Shown here: positions 17,421 through 26,902 of the stretch, one piece after another
Numbering within the stretch: the first letter of the stretch is position 1
Layout: each line of letters begins with the position of its first letter
Origin: a gamma proteobacterium symbiont of Ctena orbiculata
GTDB taxonomy: Bacteria > Pseudomonadota > Gammaproteobacteria > Chromatiales > Chromatiaceae
Length of the DNA stretch: 64,000 nt
Direction of reading: 5' to 3'
Assembly: GCA_003058525.1 (NCBI GenBank)
Contig: QBVD01000061.1
Location: 26,210 to 90,209 of the forward strand
Made by a program: the position numbers and the translations under genes
The notes under the pieces: model-generated
Seen by the model: the letters and a program-made list of their open reading frames with translations, nothing else
What the model was told of the DNA's origin: nothing
The model's database searches: none

Positions 17421-18128
17421 TCAATTTGCTGTGTAGGCCTGTTTGTAGTCGTTATACTCTGCAATCACATGTCGCATGACGTCATCCTGATAGGGCTGCA
17501 GTCCCCTTAAAGCCATATACTTAGCGCCGCGCCCAACCTGGATTCCCGCTTCCATAAACCGAAAGTCGAGGCGTACCGTACCCTTTTTTCCCTGTATATC
17601 CAAATATGAGCCGGTGGATTCCAGCTTGGGATCACTTAGGTCTAGGCGGTCAAGATAGATCTCCATGCTCTGGTACATAACCAGTGGCCGTGCTGGGTTT
17701 ATCATGACCCCCTCTGCAGCCATCAGCGGCACGAGTATGTGGGGAAACGCCTTGCCCGAGAAAGCGACATAACGGCTGGAGAGGCATCCGATCAGTTGCG
17801 GATCATGGGTGGTATCCCCTTCACGCTTGATTGAGAGGTACTGCTTGCCTTTTTCATCCACTACATCAATCTGTGATAGATCGCCGTCGGGGAAGATCAC
17901 CGCATTGTCTCTCACCATGCCGGAGAAGGTGAAATGCATATGCTGGCTCAATCCGAGATAGTCGAGGGCAACTGAAAAGAGCAGGTCGCCGGGCACACAA
18001 AACATCTTTGCATCAGGATTGTGTAACGGATTGAAATCATTAGCAATATCTTTCGCAAATCGACTGGCTTGGTCGCGCGTGAACTTGACCTGGTTACCTT
18101 TGGCAGTGAAATAGTTGGCCAACACCAT
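17421..18128 (-). CDS. DUF3581-family protein
   Basis: The 235-residue protein matches the gammaproteobacterial DUF3581 family in length and in landmarks: FTRDQASRFAKDIANDFNPLHNPDAKMFCVPGDLLF near the N-terminus and the VAFSGKAFPHILVPLMAAEGVMINPARPLVMYQSM block. The DFNPLH-type motif recalls hot-dog-fold dehydratases (MaoC-like), so an acyl-thioester-related role is possible but unproven. It is convergent with ffs. Confidence 0.82.
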   Translation of the reverse strand: MVLANYFTAKGNQVKFTRDQASRFAKDIANDFNPLHNPDAKMFCVPGDLLFSVALDYLGLSQHMHFTFSGMVRDNAVIFPDGDLSQIDVVDEKGKQYLSIKREGDTTHDPQLIGCLSSRYVAFSGKAFPHILVPLMAAEGVMINPARPLVMYQSMEIYLDRLDLSDPKLESTGSYLDIQGKKGTVRLDFRFMEAGIQVGRGAKYMALRGLQPYQDDVMRHVIAEYNDYKQAYTAN

Positions 18129-18330
18129 GACAGCAATCCCATTATTTCAGACGTGCGCGATCATATCAGGAGCTGCTTGATCAGCATAGATGGAATCCGG
18201 ATAACAGTGTGACGTACACGGGTATTTCTCAATCGAGCGACCAAACCGGAGCCATTCAAACCATCTTCGATCGGGACGATGAATGGATATGATAAAGTAG
18301 CTCTGTCTATCCACCGTGGAGTTGCCCCTG

Positions 18331-18660
18331 ATGACTTTGGATTTAGAGACGACTAAAGCAAAGTTCGGCGTCGGCGAACTTGTCTACCACCGTTTATTCG
18401 ACTATCGCGGAGTCATAGTGGACGTGGACGCAAAGTTCATGCTGAGTGATGAGTGGTATGATCAGGTCGCCCGCACCCGGCCACCAAAGGATCAGCCCTG
18501 GTATCGGGTGCTGGTCCACAGCGCCAATAACGAAACCTATGTGGCAGAACGCAATCTGACAACTGATATGAGTAGAGAACCGGTCGATCACCCCTTGATA
18601 AAGGATTTTTTTGACGACTTCATTGACGGTAGATATGTAACCGGCAGGCGAGCCAACTGA
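18331..18660 (+). CDS. hspQ: Heat shock protein HspQ
   Basis: The 109-residue protein is typical of HspQ/YccV (105 residues in E. coli): KFGVGELVYHRLFDYRGVIVDVDA, the W-Y pair at DQPWYRVLVH, and NNETYVAERNL. HspQ modulates Lon protease specificity and was first described as binding hemimethylated DNA. The ATG at 18331 has GTGGAG 9 nt upstream; a GTG at 18316 in frame is less likely because it overlaps that ribosome site. Confidence 0.92.
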   Translation: MTLDLETTKAKFGVGELVYHRLFDYRGVIVDVDAKFMLSDEWYDQVARTRPPKDQPWYRVLVHSANNETYVAERNLTTDMSREPVDHPLIKDFFDDFIDGRYVTGRRAN

Positions 18661-18677
18661 AAACGGGTAGAGACATT

Positions 18678-19130
18678 TTGTCGCTGTTGAAAAAAATTGC
18701 CGCTGTTCTCGTTATCCTTCTTGCAGGCTATTTCGGACTGCTACAGCAAGTGGGAAACGCCCCGGTCGGACTTCCCGATGGATCGGAGCATTCAGTAGGC
18801 GATGATCAGATTACACGCGCCTTTCGGCAGCGGGCAAAGGATTTACGGGTAAGGGGTGAAGGAGAGGTGATCAGACTGCTTGCGGATGATCTTGACGGCA
18901 GTAGACATCAACGGTTCATCATTCGCCTGGATTCCGGCCATACCGTATTGATTGCGCACAATATCGATCTCGCACCGAGAGTGGATGCTCTCGATAAAGG
19001 CGACAGTATTGAGTTTTCCGGTATCTATGAGTGGAATGATAGGGGGGGTGTGGTGCACTGGACCCATCATGATCCTCAGGGCAGGCGGCAGGGAGGCTGG
19101 ATTGAGCACCGGGGTAAGCGTTACCGGTGA
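18678..19130 (+). CDS. DUF3465 exported/anchored protein
   Basis: The 150-residue protein has an N-terminal hydrophobic segment (about residues 6-23) and a DUF3465 domain: QRAKDLRVRGEGEVIRLLADDLDGSRHQRFI, LIAHNIDLAPRVDAL and NDRGGVVHWTHHDPQGR. This looks like an OB-fold-like, His-rich periplasmic domain. It begins with TTG after GGGTAGAG, 17 nt downstream of hspQ, so it is likely co-transcribed. Function is unknown. Confidence 0.8.
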   Translation: MSLLKKIAAVLVILLAGYFGLLQQVGNAPVGLPDGSEHSVGDDQITRAFRQRAKDLRVRGEGEVIRLLADDLDGSRHQRFIIRLDSGHTVLIAHNIDLAPRVDALDKGDSIEFSGIYEWNDRGGVVHWTHHDPQGRRQGGWIEHRGKRYR

Positions 19131-19237
19131 TCATCACGGCTATCCCCCTGTTTGTTGCCCATTGCCATGTTGCCAAATTGCTATTTGGTTTTCGATCTAG
19201 ATGCGAGTCATGAATAATGCAGGAGCAGGATGAGACA

Positions 19238-19723
19238 ATGCTTGCGGTGATTCCGCATCACTCGGCAAGATGGCTGCGCTGGTTACTGTTTCTTTCCACT
19301 TGTCTGCTGCTTGCGGGCCTCTATTTGCCCATGCTGACGTTGACCAAGTTTCTGTTTATCGCCAACTCGTTTTCAGTCATATCGGGTATTCTCGAGTTGT
19401 TGCAGCGGGGGCACTGGTTTCTGTTTATTCTGGTGGGGGTGTTCAGCGTGGTACTGCCCATCTTGAAGATTCTGCTGTTATATCTGCTGCTGCAACTGCG
19501 TGAAGTCAACTCGGCCCGATATATCCGAATCCTGAGGATGATGCACGATTACGGACGTTGGGGAATGTTGGATGTCATGGTAGTTGCAGTTATGATCGTT
19601 ACGGTAAAATTGGACGTAATTGCTGAGATTGAACTGCATGCCGGGCTCTATCTGTTTGCTGCAGCGGTTTTACTGATCATGTATGTCACACATCGGGTTG
19701 CCGGCTTTATACAATCAAAATGA
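19238..19723 (+). CDS. Paraquat-inducible protein A-like membrane protein
   Basis: This protein of about 161 residues has four membrane segments and the PqiA-type pattern of a first helix ending in LYLPMLTLTKFLF, then GHWFLFILVGVFSVVLPILKILLLYLLL, and RWGMLDVMVVAVMIVTVKL. It corresponds to a single PqiA half-domain; full PqiA proteins have two. The ATG at 19238 has AGGATGAG upstream; an ATG at 19217 would add seven residues. PqiA proteins work with MCE-domain proteins in lipid traffic, but no MCE gene is nearby. It overlaps the YbaK gene by ATGA. Confidence 0.8.
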   Translation: MLAVIPHHSARWLRWLLFLSTCLLLAGLYLPMLTLTKFLFIANSFSVISGILELLQRGHWFLFILVGVFSVVLPILKILLLYLLLQLREVNSARYIRILRMMHDYGRWGMLDVMVVAVMIVTVKLDVIAEIELHAGLYLFAAAVLLIMYVTHRVAGFIQSK

Positions 19724-20187
19724 CACCGGCAGTCAACACCGCGAAAAAGGCAGGGATCAGGTTTCAGACCCATGCTTATGAACACGATTCGGCGCATCCA
19801 TCCTATGGTATGGAAGCGGCTGAAAAGCTTGGTATTCCTCCTGAACGGGTATTCAAGACACTGGTGGTTAGGCTGGATGGCAGGGAATTGGCTGTGGCAG
19901 TAGTTCCAGTCTCGTCGCAGCTTGATCTGAAGGCGTTCGCAAAAACGGTGAATGTGAAGAAAGTTGCCATGGCCGATGCCAAGCAAGTGGAGCGAAGCAC
20001 CGGCTATGTCTTGGGTGGTGTCAGTCCATTGGGCCAGAAAAAGCGCCTGTTAACCCTGATAGATCGTTCCGCTATCGATTTCCCCACGCTCTTCGTAAGT
20101 GCCGGACGACGCGGCCTGGAGATCGAATTGGCCGCTGATGATCTGTTGAAATTGTTGAATGCGCGCCTGGCGGAGATTGCCAAATGA
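19720..20187 (+). CDS. ybaK: Cys-tRNA(Pro) deacylase YbaK
   Basis: The 155-residue YbaK/EbsC-type editing enzyme hydrolyses mischarged Cys-tRNA(Pro). Characteristic blocks are VFKTLVVRLDGRELAVAVVPVSSQLDLKAFAK, with the catalytic Lys in the FKTL segment, and GYVLGGVSPLGQKK. Length equals the family norm (E. coli 159). It is translationally coupled to the PqiA-like gene. Confidence 0.92.
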   Translation: MTPAVNTAKKAGIRFQTHAYEHDSAHPSYGMEAAEKLGIPPERVFKTLVVRLDGRELAVAVVPVSSQLDLKAFAKTVNVKKVAMADAKQVERSTGYVLGGVSPLGQKKRLLTLIDRSAIDFPTLFVSAGRRGLEIELAADDLLKLLNARLAEIAK

Positions 20188-20371
20188 AAGCCCAGGCCAA
20201 GACAACCCGCAGGCAATTCCTCCGCAAACATATCCGGTTTATAAATGCCCCCTTCCCGGATTGTATTTTCCTTATGCAATCAACTAACCTGTCAATGTAA
20301 GCCATTAATAATTGAAACTTGACGCAAGTCCATTGCTAGAGTTTTACAAGCAACGCCCAAAGGTATTTGTG

Positions 20372-21445
20372 ATGACGATTGAGCGGCCGATAATTGATAG
20401 CCGGGTATCCAATATTCGGGTATCCAGCACCCACAGATTGATTCGTCCTCTCGATCTGTTACAGGAGATGCCAATTGGTGACACCCTCTATGAGCATGTG
20501 CTCGAGGTGCGCAACACCATTCATAACATCATAGCCGGCGATGACCAACGCCCATTGGTTATCGTCGGGCCCTGTTCGATACATGATCCATCTGCGGCCA
20601 TGGATTATGCCCAAAGACTCAAGCCATTGGCAGATGCGCTGAGTGACCGGTTGTATATTGTGATGCGAGTCTATTTTGAAAAGCCCCGCACAACAATCGG
20701 CTGGAAAGGCTTGATCAATGATCCGGAGATGAACGGATCATTCGATATGGGTAAGGGTTTACACCTGGCGAGGAAACTGCTGCTAGATATCAATGCTCTC
20801 GGATTGGCTACGGCCACCGAGATTCTCGAGCCGTTCACACCGCAATATATCGGTGATCTGCTCGGTTGGGTGGCGATTGGGGCACGCACCACAGAGAGCC
20901 AGACCCATCGCCAGATGGCATCCGGCCTGTCAGCGCCGGTGGGATTCAAAAATTCCACCGACGGTAACACCAAGGTTGCGGTTGATGCCATGTTGTCCGC
21001 CGCCAGCTCGCATACCTTTCTGGGCATCAACGAGCACGGTGAAACCTCAATCGTTGAAACCACGGGCAATAGTGATACCCACCTGATCCTGCGGGGTGGC
21101 AGTCAAGGTGCGAATTATGATCAACAAGATGTGTTCAAGGCTGCGGAAATGCTGCGATCAAAGGCGCTCAATCCGAGATTGATGGTCGACTGTTCGCATG
21201 CCAATAGCGGAAAAAACTACACACGTCAGGTTATGGTTTGGGACAATCTCATAGCGCAGATCTGCCGGGCAAGAAGTGATGGTGAACCGTCTTATATTCT
21301 GGGGGCGATGCTGGAGAGCCATATCAACGCCGGTCGACAGGATATCAAGGGCGATCTGGACTATGGTGTATCGGTCACGGATGCCTGTATCGACTGGAAA
21401 ACCACGGAACAGTTATTGCGGCGCGGCTATCAGGAGTTGGGTTGA
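20372..21445 (+). CDS. aroG: 3-deoxy-7-phosphoheptulonate (DAHP) synthase, class I
   Basis: The 357-residue enzyme condenses phosphoenolpyruvate and erythrose 4-phosphate in the first step of aromatic amino acid synthesis. It matches the AroF/G/H type in length (about 350) and motifs: LVIVGPCSIHD, YFEKPRTTIGWKGLINDP, GARTTESQTHR, GFKNSTDGN and MVDCSHANS. The ATG at 20372 with AAAGG upstream gives the usual N-terminus; a TTG at 20312 would add 20 residues. Which aromatic amino acid inhibits it cannot be decided here, so the symbol is provisional. Confidence 0.93.
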   Translation: MTIERPIIDSRVSNIRVSSTHRLIRPLDLLQEMPIGDTLYEHVLEVRNTIHNIIAGDDQRPLVIVGPCSIHDPSAAMDYAQRLKPLADALSDRLYIVMRVYFEKPRTTIGWKGLINDPEMNGSFDMGKGLHLARKLLLDINALGLATATEILEPFTPQYIGDLLGWVAIGARTTESQTHRQMASGLSAPVGFKNSTDGNTKVAVDAMLSAASSHTFLGINEHGETSIVETTGNSDTHLILRGGSQGANYDQQDVFKAAEMLRSKALNPRLMVDCSHANSGKNYTRQVMVWDNLIAQICRARSDGEPSYILGAMLESHINAGRQDIKGDLDYGVSVTDACIDWKTTEQLLRRGYQELG

Positions 21446-21587
21446 GTGCTGATTGGCCATGTGACTGATGAGAACGGGCACCGGATGAATATTGAAAATG
21501 AAAACAAGCGTGGGCCCAGCAGTCGCTATAATGTTGCTCGTTTTTTTTAATGGTTGTTATTCCAGTCATCAATAGGAGGCATCAATA

Positions 21588-22346
21588 GTGCCGCAGTCAT
21601 TGGAGAAGGATTTGCAAACCCTGGCAGATGTAAGGGTTTTTTTTGGGCATCAATCCGTCGGCAGAAACATTATCGCCGGTATAGAGGAACTATCAGGGGA
21701 TTATCAAGAGATCGATTTGAATATAACGGGGAATAGTGCTGAGGTCGGTGGTGCCTCCGGTTGTCTGCTGCATACCGCGGTGGGCAAGAATACCGATCCG
21801 CTTAGTAAATGTGTCGATTTTGGCAGGATCCTCGATCAGCAGCTGACCGGAAAGATCGATTACGCGCTGTTGAAATTTTGCTATATCGATATCAACCGTG
21901 ATTCTGATGTGACAAAGTTATTCGAAGACTTCAAACGAACCATGGATGATCTTATAGACAGGCATCCCGAGATTACTTTCATACATGCCACGGTGCCGCT
22001 CAGACACTCTCCCGGCGGACTGGGGGTCTGGATAAGAGAACTTCTTGGAAGGCCCAACAACAGTAAACTGGACAATATCAAGCGCAACCAATTCAATCAC
22101 TTACTGCGTACCCACTACACTCAATCACCCTTCGTGGATATTGCGGCAAGCGAATCCACCTATCCCGATGGTAAAAGGGAGACGTTCAAAATGGATGGCC
22201 AGACCTATTATTCACTGATCGGGGAGTATACCGATGACGGCGGACATTTGAATGAAAATGGGCGTCGCCGGATAGCCTCTGCATTCGTCCATGAGCTTGC
22301 GCAGATTATTCGCAACCATCCCAGTATAGATCCAGGCAGGGCCTAA
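21588..22346 (+). CDS. SGNH-like hydrolase-fold protein of unknown function
   Basis: The 252-residue cytoplasmic protein starts at GTG 21588 with AGGAGG just upstream. Its N-terminal VFFGHQSVGRNII motif and C-terminal DDGGHLNENGRRRIA recall block I and block V (Asp-x-x-His) of SGNH/GDSL hydrolases, with Ser of HQSVG as possible nucleophile. The usual GDS and GxND blocks are not obvious. The family is not named with confidence. Confidence 0.65.
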   Translation: MPQSLEKDLQTLADVRVFFGHQSVGRNIIAGIEELSGDYQEIDLNITGNSAEVGGASGCLLHTAVGKNTDPLSKCVDFGRILDQQLTGKIDYALLKFCYIDINRDSDVTKLFEDFKRTMDDLIDRHPEITFIHATVPLRHSPGGLGVWIRELLGRPNNSKLDNIKRNQFNHLLRTHYTQSPFVDIAASESTYPDGKRETFKMDGQTYYSLIGEYTDDGGHLNENGRRRIASAFVHELAQIIRNHPSIDPGRA

Positions 22347-22686
22347 AAACTTCCATCCCGGCGCAGTCAATCTTGGCAATAGACCGACTACATGCGATTG
22401 ATGGCTTGCAGCGAAAATGTTTCACACACAGCACGAGTTTCACGCTCTTGTTCAGTGTTTCCAGGGCTCAAGATTCTTATATTCGGAAAGGAGATCAATC
22501 TCTCTTAGGGCTTAGGAATCCAATCCCTGGACTGTTCAAGCAAGTCTTGCAGGTGCCGATATGTCTGAATGTGTGTGTCGATGGAGCGGAAGATCTTGAT
22601 CGAGCAACGAGTGTCGGCACAATTGAGTAAGCATCTCCCGGGTGGAGAAGGATAGATTGAGTGGTTCCCCGAGGTAACAACAAATT
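22347..22686. other. 340-nt stretch with no convincing gene
   Basis: Short open frames exist on both strands (for example 22373-22630 plus), but they overlap each other, lack ribosome sites and have non-native composition. It may be the promoter region of the following gene. Confidence 0.5.
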
Positions 22687-23577
22687 ATGATACCTGATCA
22701 CGATACTGATGCCTTGCAGGCCGATATCTCCTCTCTGGAAAGCAAGCGGCAAATTCTCAAACAGATCGTCGATATCACCAAGGCGATCGAGAATATGCAG
22801 GATAGTCTCAATGCCGTGTTGGTGCTTGGTGTCGACTCCAAGGATATACCGGAGGATGCACTCAACCTTTACAGCTCACTGAGCGACAATCTGCGCAACC
22901 TGCCGGTCAACAGGATTAAGGAGTATTTCAACAATCTTGAGTTGATTGTTAAGGGGCAGTTGGACAAGATTCTGCGCTACTCCGGCCTCGATTTTTCCGA
23001 TAATGAGGGTATCGAATTTATCTCACTTTCCAGTGACGAGAGCGAAATCAATCCCTTTGATCTGCTCGATGAATTCAAGCGCACGGCACAAACCGCGGTT
23101 TCTTTAAGGGTATTGCTGCGCAAGCGCGGGGCTGCCACACCCGGATCACCGGTTCCCGTCTCACCGGCAACCATAAAATCTCAACTTCGGCAGTTGGAAA
23201 ATCAGGAGAACCGGCAACGCTCCAAGGCCAGGGAGAAGATTCTCGAGATGCAGGAAGATGTCAAGGGAATGCTTGAAAACCCCAACTACCCCGATGGTAT
23301 GAAACAGATGTTAAGAGGCGTCGTTGCCAATCTGGATAGGGATGTCAAACTGCTGGAGAAGGGTGTATCCCTGAATAAACTGAGCTTTGTCCTGAAGTCG
23401 GAAGATGTCGTGAGTGTGGAGGAGCCGAATATAGAACTTGAAGAGATCGAAGTAATCGAGATTGGCGGTGTTGAAGAGGATGCGGCGGATATGAGCTTTT
23501 CCGCTGCAGCCAGCCGTTGGCTCAACAGCCCTTGGGATGTCACCTGGGGTGATGTTACCAATGACAAAAAGTCGTGA
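22687..23577 (+). CDS. Coiled-coil protein of unknown function, 296 residues
   Basis: The soluble protein is mostly helical, with likely coiled coils near residues 8-45 and 155-240 (LRQLENQENRQRSKAREKIL...), a short Pro/Ser-rich hinge (about 139-155) and an acidic C-terminal stretch (IELEEIEVIEIGGVEED) before a Trp-rich tail. There is no signal peptide. Codon use is like the neighbours. No family is recognised. Confidence 0.65.
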   Translation: MIPDHDTDALQADISSLESKRQILKQIVDITKAIENMQDSLNAVLVLGVDSKDIPEDALNLYSSLSDNLRNLPVNRIKEYFNNLELIVKGQLDKILRYSGLDFSDNEGIEFISLSSDESEINPFDLLDEFKRTAQTAVSLRVLLRKRGAATPGSPVPVSPATIKSQLRQLENQENRQRSKAREKILEMQEDVKGMLENPNYPDGMKQMLRGVVANLDRDVKLLEKGVSLNKLSFVLKSEDVVSVEEPNIELEEIEVIEIGGVEEDAADMSFSAAASRWLNSPWDVTWGDVTNDKKS

Positions 23578-23661
23578 TAGGTAATTACCCCTGCACCATT
23601 CAAACTGGACAATCCATCTTACTACTGGTTTAATGTCAATATATTAATAGTACTGCTGTCT

Positions 23662-23682
23662 AGTATTTATCCAGTAAATACT
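23662..23682. promoter_or_regulatory. Inverted repeat upstream of maeB
   Basis: A perfect 8-bp inverted repeat, AGTATTTA-TCCAG-TAAATACT, lies about 80 nt before the maeB start in an AT-rich region. It is a plausible regulator-binding site; no binding protein can be named. Confidence 0.4.
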
Positions 23683-23761
23683 TACTATAGTTCAACTATT
23701 GTTTAACCCTCGGCTACACTCTACTGAATCACTGACCACCTGAATCGAGGACAATCACTTT

Positions 23762-26041
23762 ATGCTTCAAGAGTTGAGACAGGCAGCGCTCGACTATCAT
23801 CGCTTTCCCAAACCAGGCAAGCTTGAAATCAAGGCCACCAAACCGATGGCCAACCAGAGAGATTTGGCACTCGCCTATTCACCTGGTGTAGCTGTCGCCT
23901 GTGAAGAGATTGAAGCGGATCCCAATAAAGCGGCGGACTATACCGCCCGGGGCAATCTGGTGGCTGTCGTCAGTAATGGTACGGCGGTTCTCGGTCTCGG
24001 CTCTATCGGCAGTCTAGCCTCCAAACCGGTGATGGAAGGCAAGGCGGTACTGTTCAAGCAGTTTGCCGATATCGATGTCTTCGATATCGAAATCGATGAA
24101 CAGGATCCCCAACTCTTCATAGAAACGGTGGCTCGGCTGGAACCCAGTTTCGGTGGCATCAATCTGGAAGATATCAAGGCACCCGATTGCTTCATTATTG
24201 AGAAGGCGCTCAAGGAGCGCATGAATATCCCGGTGTTCCATGACGATCAGCATGGCACTGCGATTGTGGTTTGTGCCGCAATTCTAAACGGTCTCAAGCT
24301 GGTGGGTAAGGCAATCGAGGAGGTCAGGCTGGTGACCGCAGGTGCGGGTGCAGCTGCTCTGGCATGCCTCGGATTGCTGATCGACATGGGGATGAAAAGG
24401 GAGCATATCATCGTCACCGATGTCGCCGGTGTGGTCTATAAAGGCAGGGCCGGTGATATGGATCCCTACAAGAGCGCCTATCTCGCCGATACCCCTCATC
24501 GTACTTTGGAGCAGGCCCTGGAAGGGGCCGATATATTTTTGGGGCTATCCGCAGCCGGTGTGCTGAAAGCGGAATGGCTACCGAAGATGGCGGCCGATCC
24601 TCTCATCCTGGCGCTGGCAAATCCGACCCCGGAGGTAATGCCTGAAGAGGCGAAGGCAGTCCGGCCGGATGCGATCCTGGCGACTGGCCGTACTGACTAT
24701 CCCAACCAGGTCAATAATGTTCTCTGTTTTCCATTCCTGTTTCGCGGAGCCCTCGACGTGGGGGCGAGCGAGATCAATCGTGATATGAAATTGGCCTGTG
24801 TACGCGCGATTGCCGAGATGGCTCACGTGGAGTCCTCTGATGTGGTGCGTTCCGCCTATGGCGGTCAAAAATTGCAGTTTGGACCAGAGTATCTGATTCC
24901 GAAACCGTTTGATCCACGTTTGATGGAAAACGTGCCCTATGCTGTTGCGGTTGCGGCAATGGAGTCAGGGGTTGCGCAACGACCGATAGTCGACCTGGAG
25001 AACTATCGTAACCGCTTGCAGCAGAGGGTCTTTCGATCCAGCATTACCATGCGTCCGGTGTTTGAGCGGGCACGTGATGAGTTGCGGCGGGTGGTTTATG
25101 CCGAGGGTGAGGAGGAGCGTATCCTCGAGGTGGCTCAACAGGCGATTGATCAGGGAATTGCCATACCTGTCCTGATTGGCCGGCGTGAGATCATTAATAA
25201 ACGTATCGCCTCCCTTGGCTTGAGGATGCAGGAAGGGGCCGATTTCGAACTTCTTGACCCATTTGATAATCCCCGCTTCGAAAGTTATGCCGAGACCTTG
25301 TTTGATCAGGTTCAGCGACGGGGCTATTCACCCAAGGAGGCGCGTAATATACTGCGGCAAAACTATACTGTACTGGCGTCCGTGGTGGTGGCATCAGGCG
25401 ATGCCGATGCCATGATCTGCGGCACGGTAGGCCGATATTGGACCCATATCGACTATGTGCGTGAGATTATCGGCACCGAGAACGGCATCAATAAACTCAC
25501 CTCCATGAATGCCCTTGTATTACAGTCCGGTACGCTGTTCATGGCGGATGCCTATGTACAGGAGGATCCCTCGGCAGAGGATATTGCAGAAATCGTCTCG
25601 CTCTGTGTTGAAGAGGTATTGTGGTTCGGTATCGAGCCCAAGGTTGCGCTGGTTTCCCACTCAAACTTCGGTAGTCACGATTCTGCTTCAGCGGTTAAAA
25701 TGCGTCAAGCATTGGCAATGGTTCGCAAAAGTATGTCCGAGCTGGAAATCGAGGGTGAGATGCATGCCGATCTGGCGTTGTCTGAACAGTTACGTTTTGT
25801 TCGCTTCCCCAAATCACGGCTCAGGGACCGGGCGAATCTGCTGATCATGCCTAATCAGGATGCAGCCAATGTGGCATTCAATATGTTGAAAGTGCTCGGT
25901 GATGGGATCGCTATCGGGCCGATTCTGATAGGCTGTGCGAAATCGGCCCATGTGGTCACACCCAGTATCAGCGTACGTGGTTTATTGAACATGACTGCAC
26001 TCGCTTCCGTACGCGCCAGTTGTATGATGCGCAAGGACTGA
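23762..26041 (+). CDS. maeB: NADP-dependent malic enzyme with phosphotransacetylase-like domain (MaeB)
   Basis: The 759-residue protein fuses a malic enzyme domain (about residues 1-420) to a phosphate acetyltransferase-like regulatory domain (about 430-757), the MaeB layout (759 in E. coli). Malic landmarks are [43 protein letters not shown] and a nucleotide-binding [15 protein letters not shown]. It decarboxylates malate to pyruvate with NADPH formation. The C-terminal domain senses metabolites such as acetyl-CoA in known MaeB proteins. It lies upstream of the sdh operon, forming a small C4-metabolism block. Confidence 0.95.
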   Translation: MLQELRQAALDYHRFPKPGKLEIKATKPMANQRDLALAYSPGVAVACEEIEADPNKAADYTARGNLVAVVSNGTAVLGLGSIGSLASKPVMEGKAVLFKQFADIDVFDIEIDEQDPQLFIETVARLEPSFGGINLEDIKAPDCFIIEKALKERMNIPVFHDDQHGTAIVVCAAILNGLKLVGKAIEEVRLVTAGAGAAALACLGLLIDMGMKREHIIVTDVAGVVYKGRAGDMDPYKSAYLADTPHRTLEQALEGADIFLGLSAAGVLKAEWLPKMAADPLILALANPTPEVMPEEAKAVRPDAILATGRTDYPNQVNNVLCFPFLFRGALDVGASEINRDMKLACVRAIAEMAHVESSDVVRSAYGGQKLQFGPEYLIPKPFDPRLMENVPYAVAVAAMESGVAQRPIVDLENYRNRLQQRVFRSSITMRPVFERARDELRRVVYAEGEEERILEVAQQAIDQGIAIPVLIGRREIINKRIASLGLRMQEGADFELLDPFDNPRFESYAETLFDQVQRRGYSPKEARNILRQNYTVLASVVVASGDADAMICGTVGRYWTHIDYVREIIGTENGINKLTSMNALVLQSGTLFMADAYVQEDPSAEDIAEIVSLCVEEVLWFGIEPKVALVSHSNFGSHDSASAVKMRQALAMVRKSMSELEIEGEMHADLALSEQLRFVRFPKSRLRDRANLLIMPNQDAANVAFNMLKVLGDGIAIGPILIGCAKSAHVVTPSISVRGLLNMTALASVRASCMMRKD

Positions 26042-26164
26042 ATCATGATGCGATATTATTTGGAGTGAATCGGTACAATCATATTGCAGTGCAGGTTATC
26101 CTCAGAGCCCTATGCAGTTCGACTCTGATCTCATTTAACATGAACAGTATTGGAAAAGAGAAAC

Positions 26165-26545
26165 ATGCAAGAGACGAATCCGAGACCGGTCTTTCTCAAT
26201 CTTTTTAAGATACGATTACCCATGGCCGGTATCATGTCGATCATTCATCGCGTTACCGGCGTGGTGATGGTGCTGGCGATCCCCCTTCTTATATATCTCC
26301 TTGATCTTTCACTCAGCGGACCGGAAGGGTTTGCCGATGCCAAAGGGCTATTCGCCAGTGGTTTTGTGAAATTGATTCTGTTTCTCTTCCTGTGGGGGCT
26401 GATGCATCATTTCCTTGCTGGTATCCGCTATCTGCTGATCGATATCGATATCGGCGTTGAAAAACCGCTGTTTCGTCAAACCGCATGGGCGGTGACACTG
26501 GTTGCACCCGTGTTGGCGCTGATTCTAATGGGAGGTCTGTCATGA
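26165..26545 (+). CDS. sdhC: Succinate dehydrogenase cytochrome b556 subunit
   Basis: The 126-residue protein has three membrane helices. It has the SdhC signature RPVFLNLFKIRLPMAGIMSIIHRVTG near the N-terminus and the haem-ligand region LMHHFLAGIRYLLID. It anchors the SdhAB dimer, binds haem b and contributes to the quinone site. The ATG at 26165 gives the normal N-terminus (MQETNPRP); a TTG at 26150 would add five residues. It overlaps sdhD by ATGA. Confidence 0.94.
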   Translation: MQETNPRPVFLNLFKIRLPMAGIMSIIHRVTGVVMVLAIPLLIYLLDLSLSGPEGFADAKGLFASGFVKLILFLFLWGLMHHFLAGIRYLLIDIDIGVEKPLFRQTAWAVTLVAPVLALILMGGLS

Positions 26546-26883
26546 GCCGTCGTGCGACTGGCCTGAGGGCCTGGTTTCTTCAGCGTGCAACAGCAATCTA
26601 TCTGTTGCTGTACATCATCTATGTATTGCAGCACATGATCGCCGATCCGCCGCAGGATTATCACGCATGGCAGGGATGGATTGCGCAACCCTTGGTCGGA
26701 CTGGGGATCCTGCTTTTTTTCGCCTCCCTGTTGCTGCATGCCTGGGTCGGTTTCCGTGATGTATTGATCGACTATATCCACCCCACAGCAATCAGAGTGA
26801 CAGTACTGACGCTGCTTGGTTTTGTCCTGGTCGGCTGTGCGATATGGGTTCTGCAAATTATCTTTACGGCGACTGCCGCCTGA
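26542..26883 (+). CDS. sdhD: Succinate dehydrogenase membrane anchor subunit
   Basis: The 113-residue protein has three membrane helices. The conserved features WFLQRATAIYLLLYIIYV and LLLHAWVGFRDVLIDY carry the haem-ligand His and quinone-site Tyr/Asp. The ATG at 26542 overlaps the sdhC stop and follows GGAGG. The second gene of the sdhCDAB operon. Confidence 0.93.
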   Translation: MSRRATGLRAWFLQRATAIYLLLYIIYVLQHMIADPPQDYHAWQGWIAQPLVGLGILLFFASLLLHAWVGFRDVLIDYIHPTAIRVTVLTLLGFVLVGCAIWVLQIIFTATAA

Positions 26884-26902
26884 GACAAAGGTTAACTATA
26901 AG

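Noticed and set aside
22373..22630. 85-residue plus-strand frame in the gap before the coiled-coil gene
   Set aside because: No ribosome site, overlaps an opposite frame of similar quality, no recognisable protein features.
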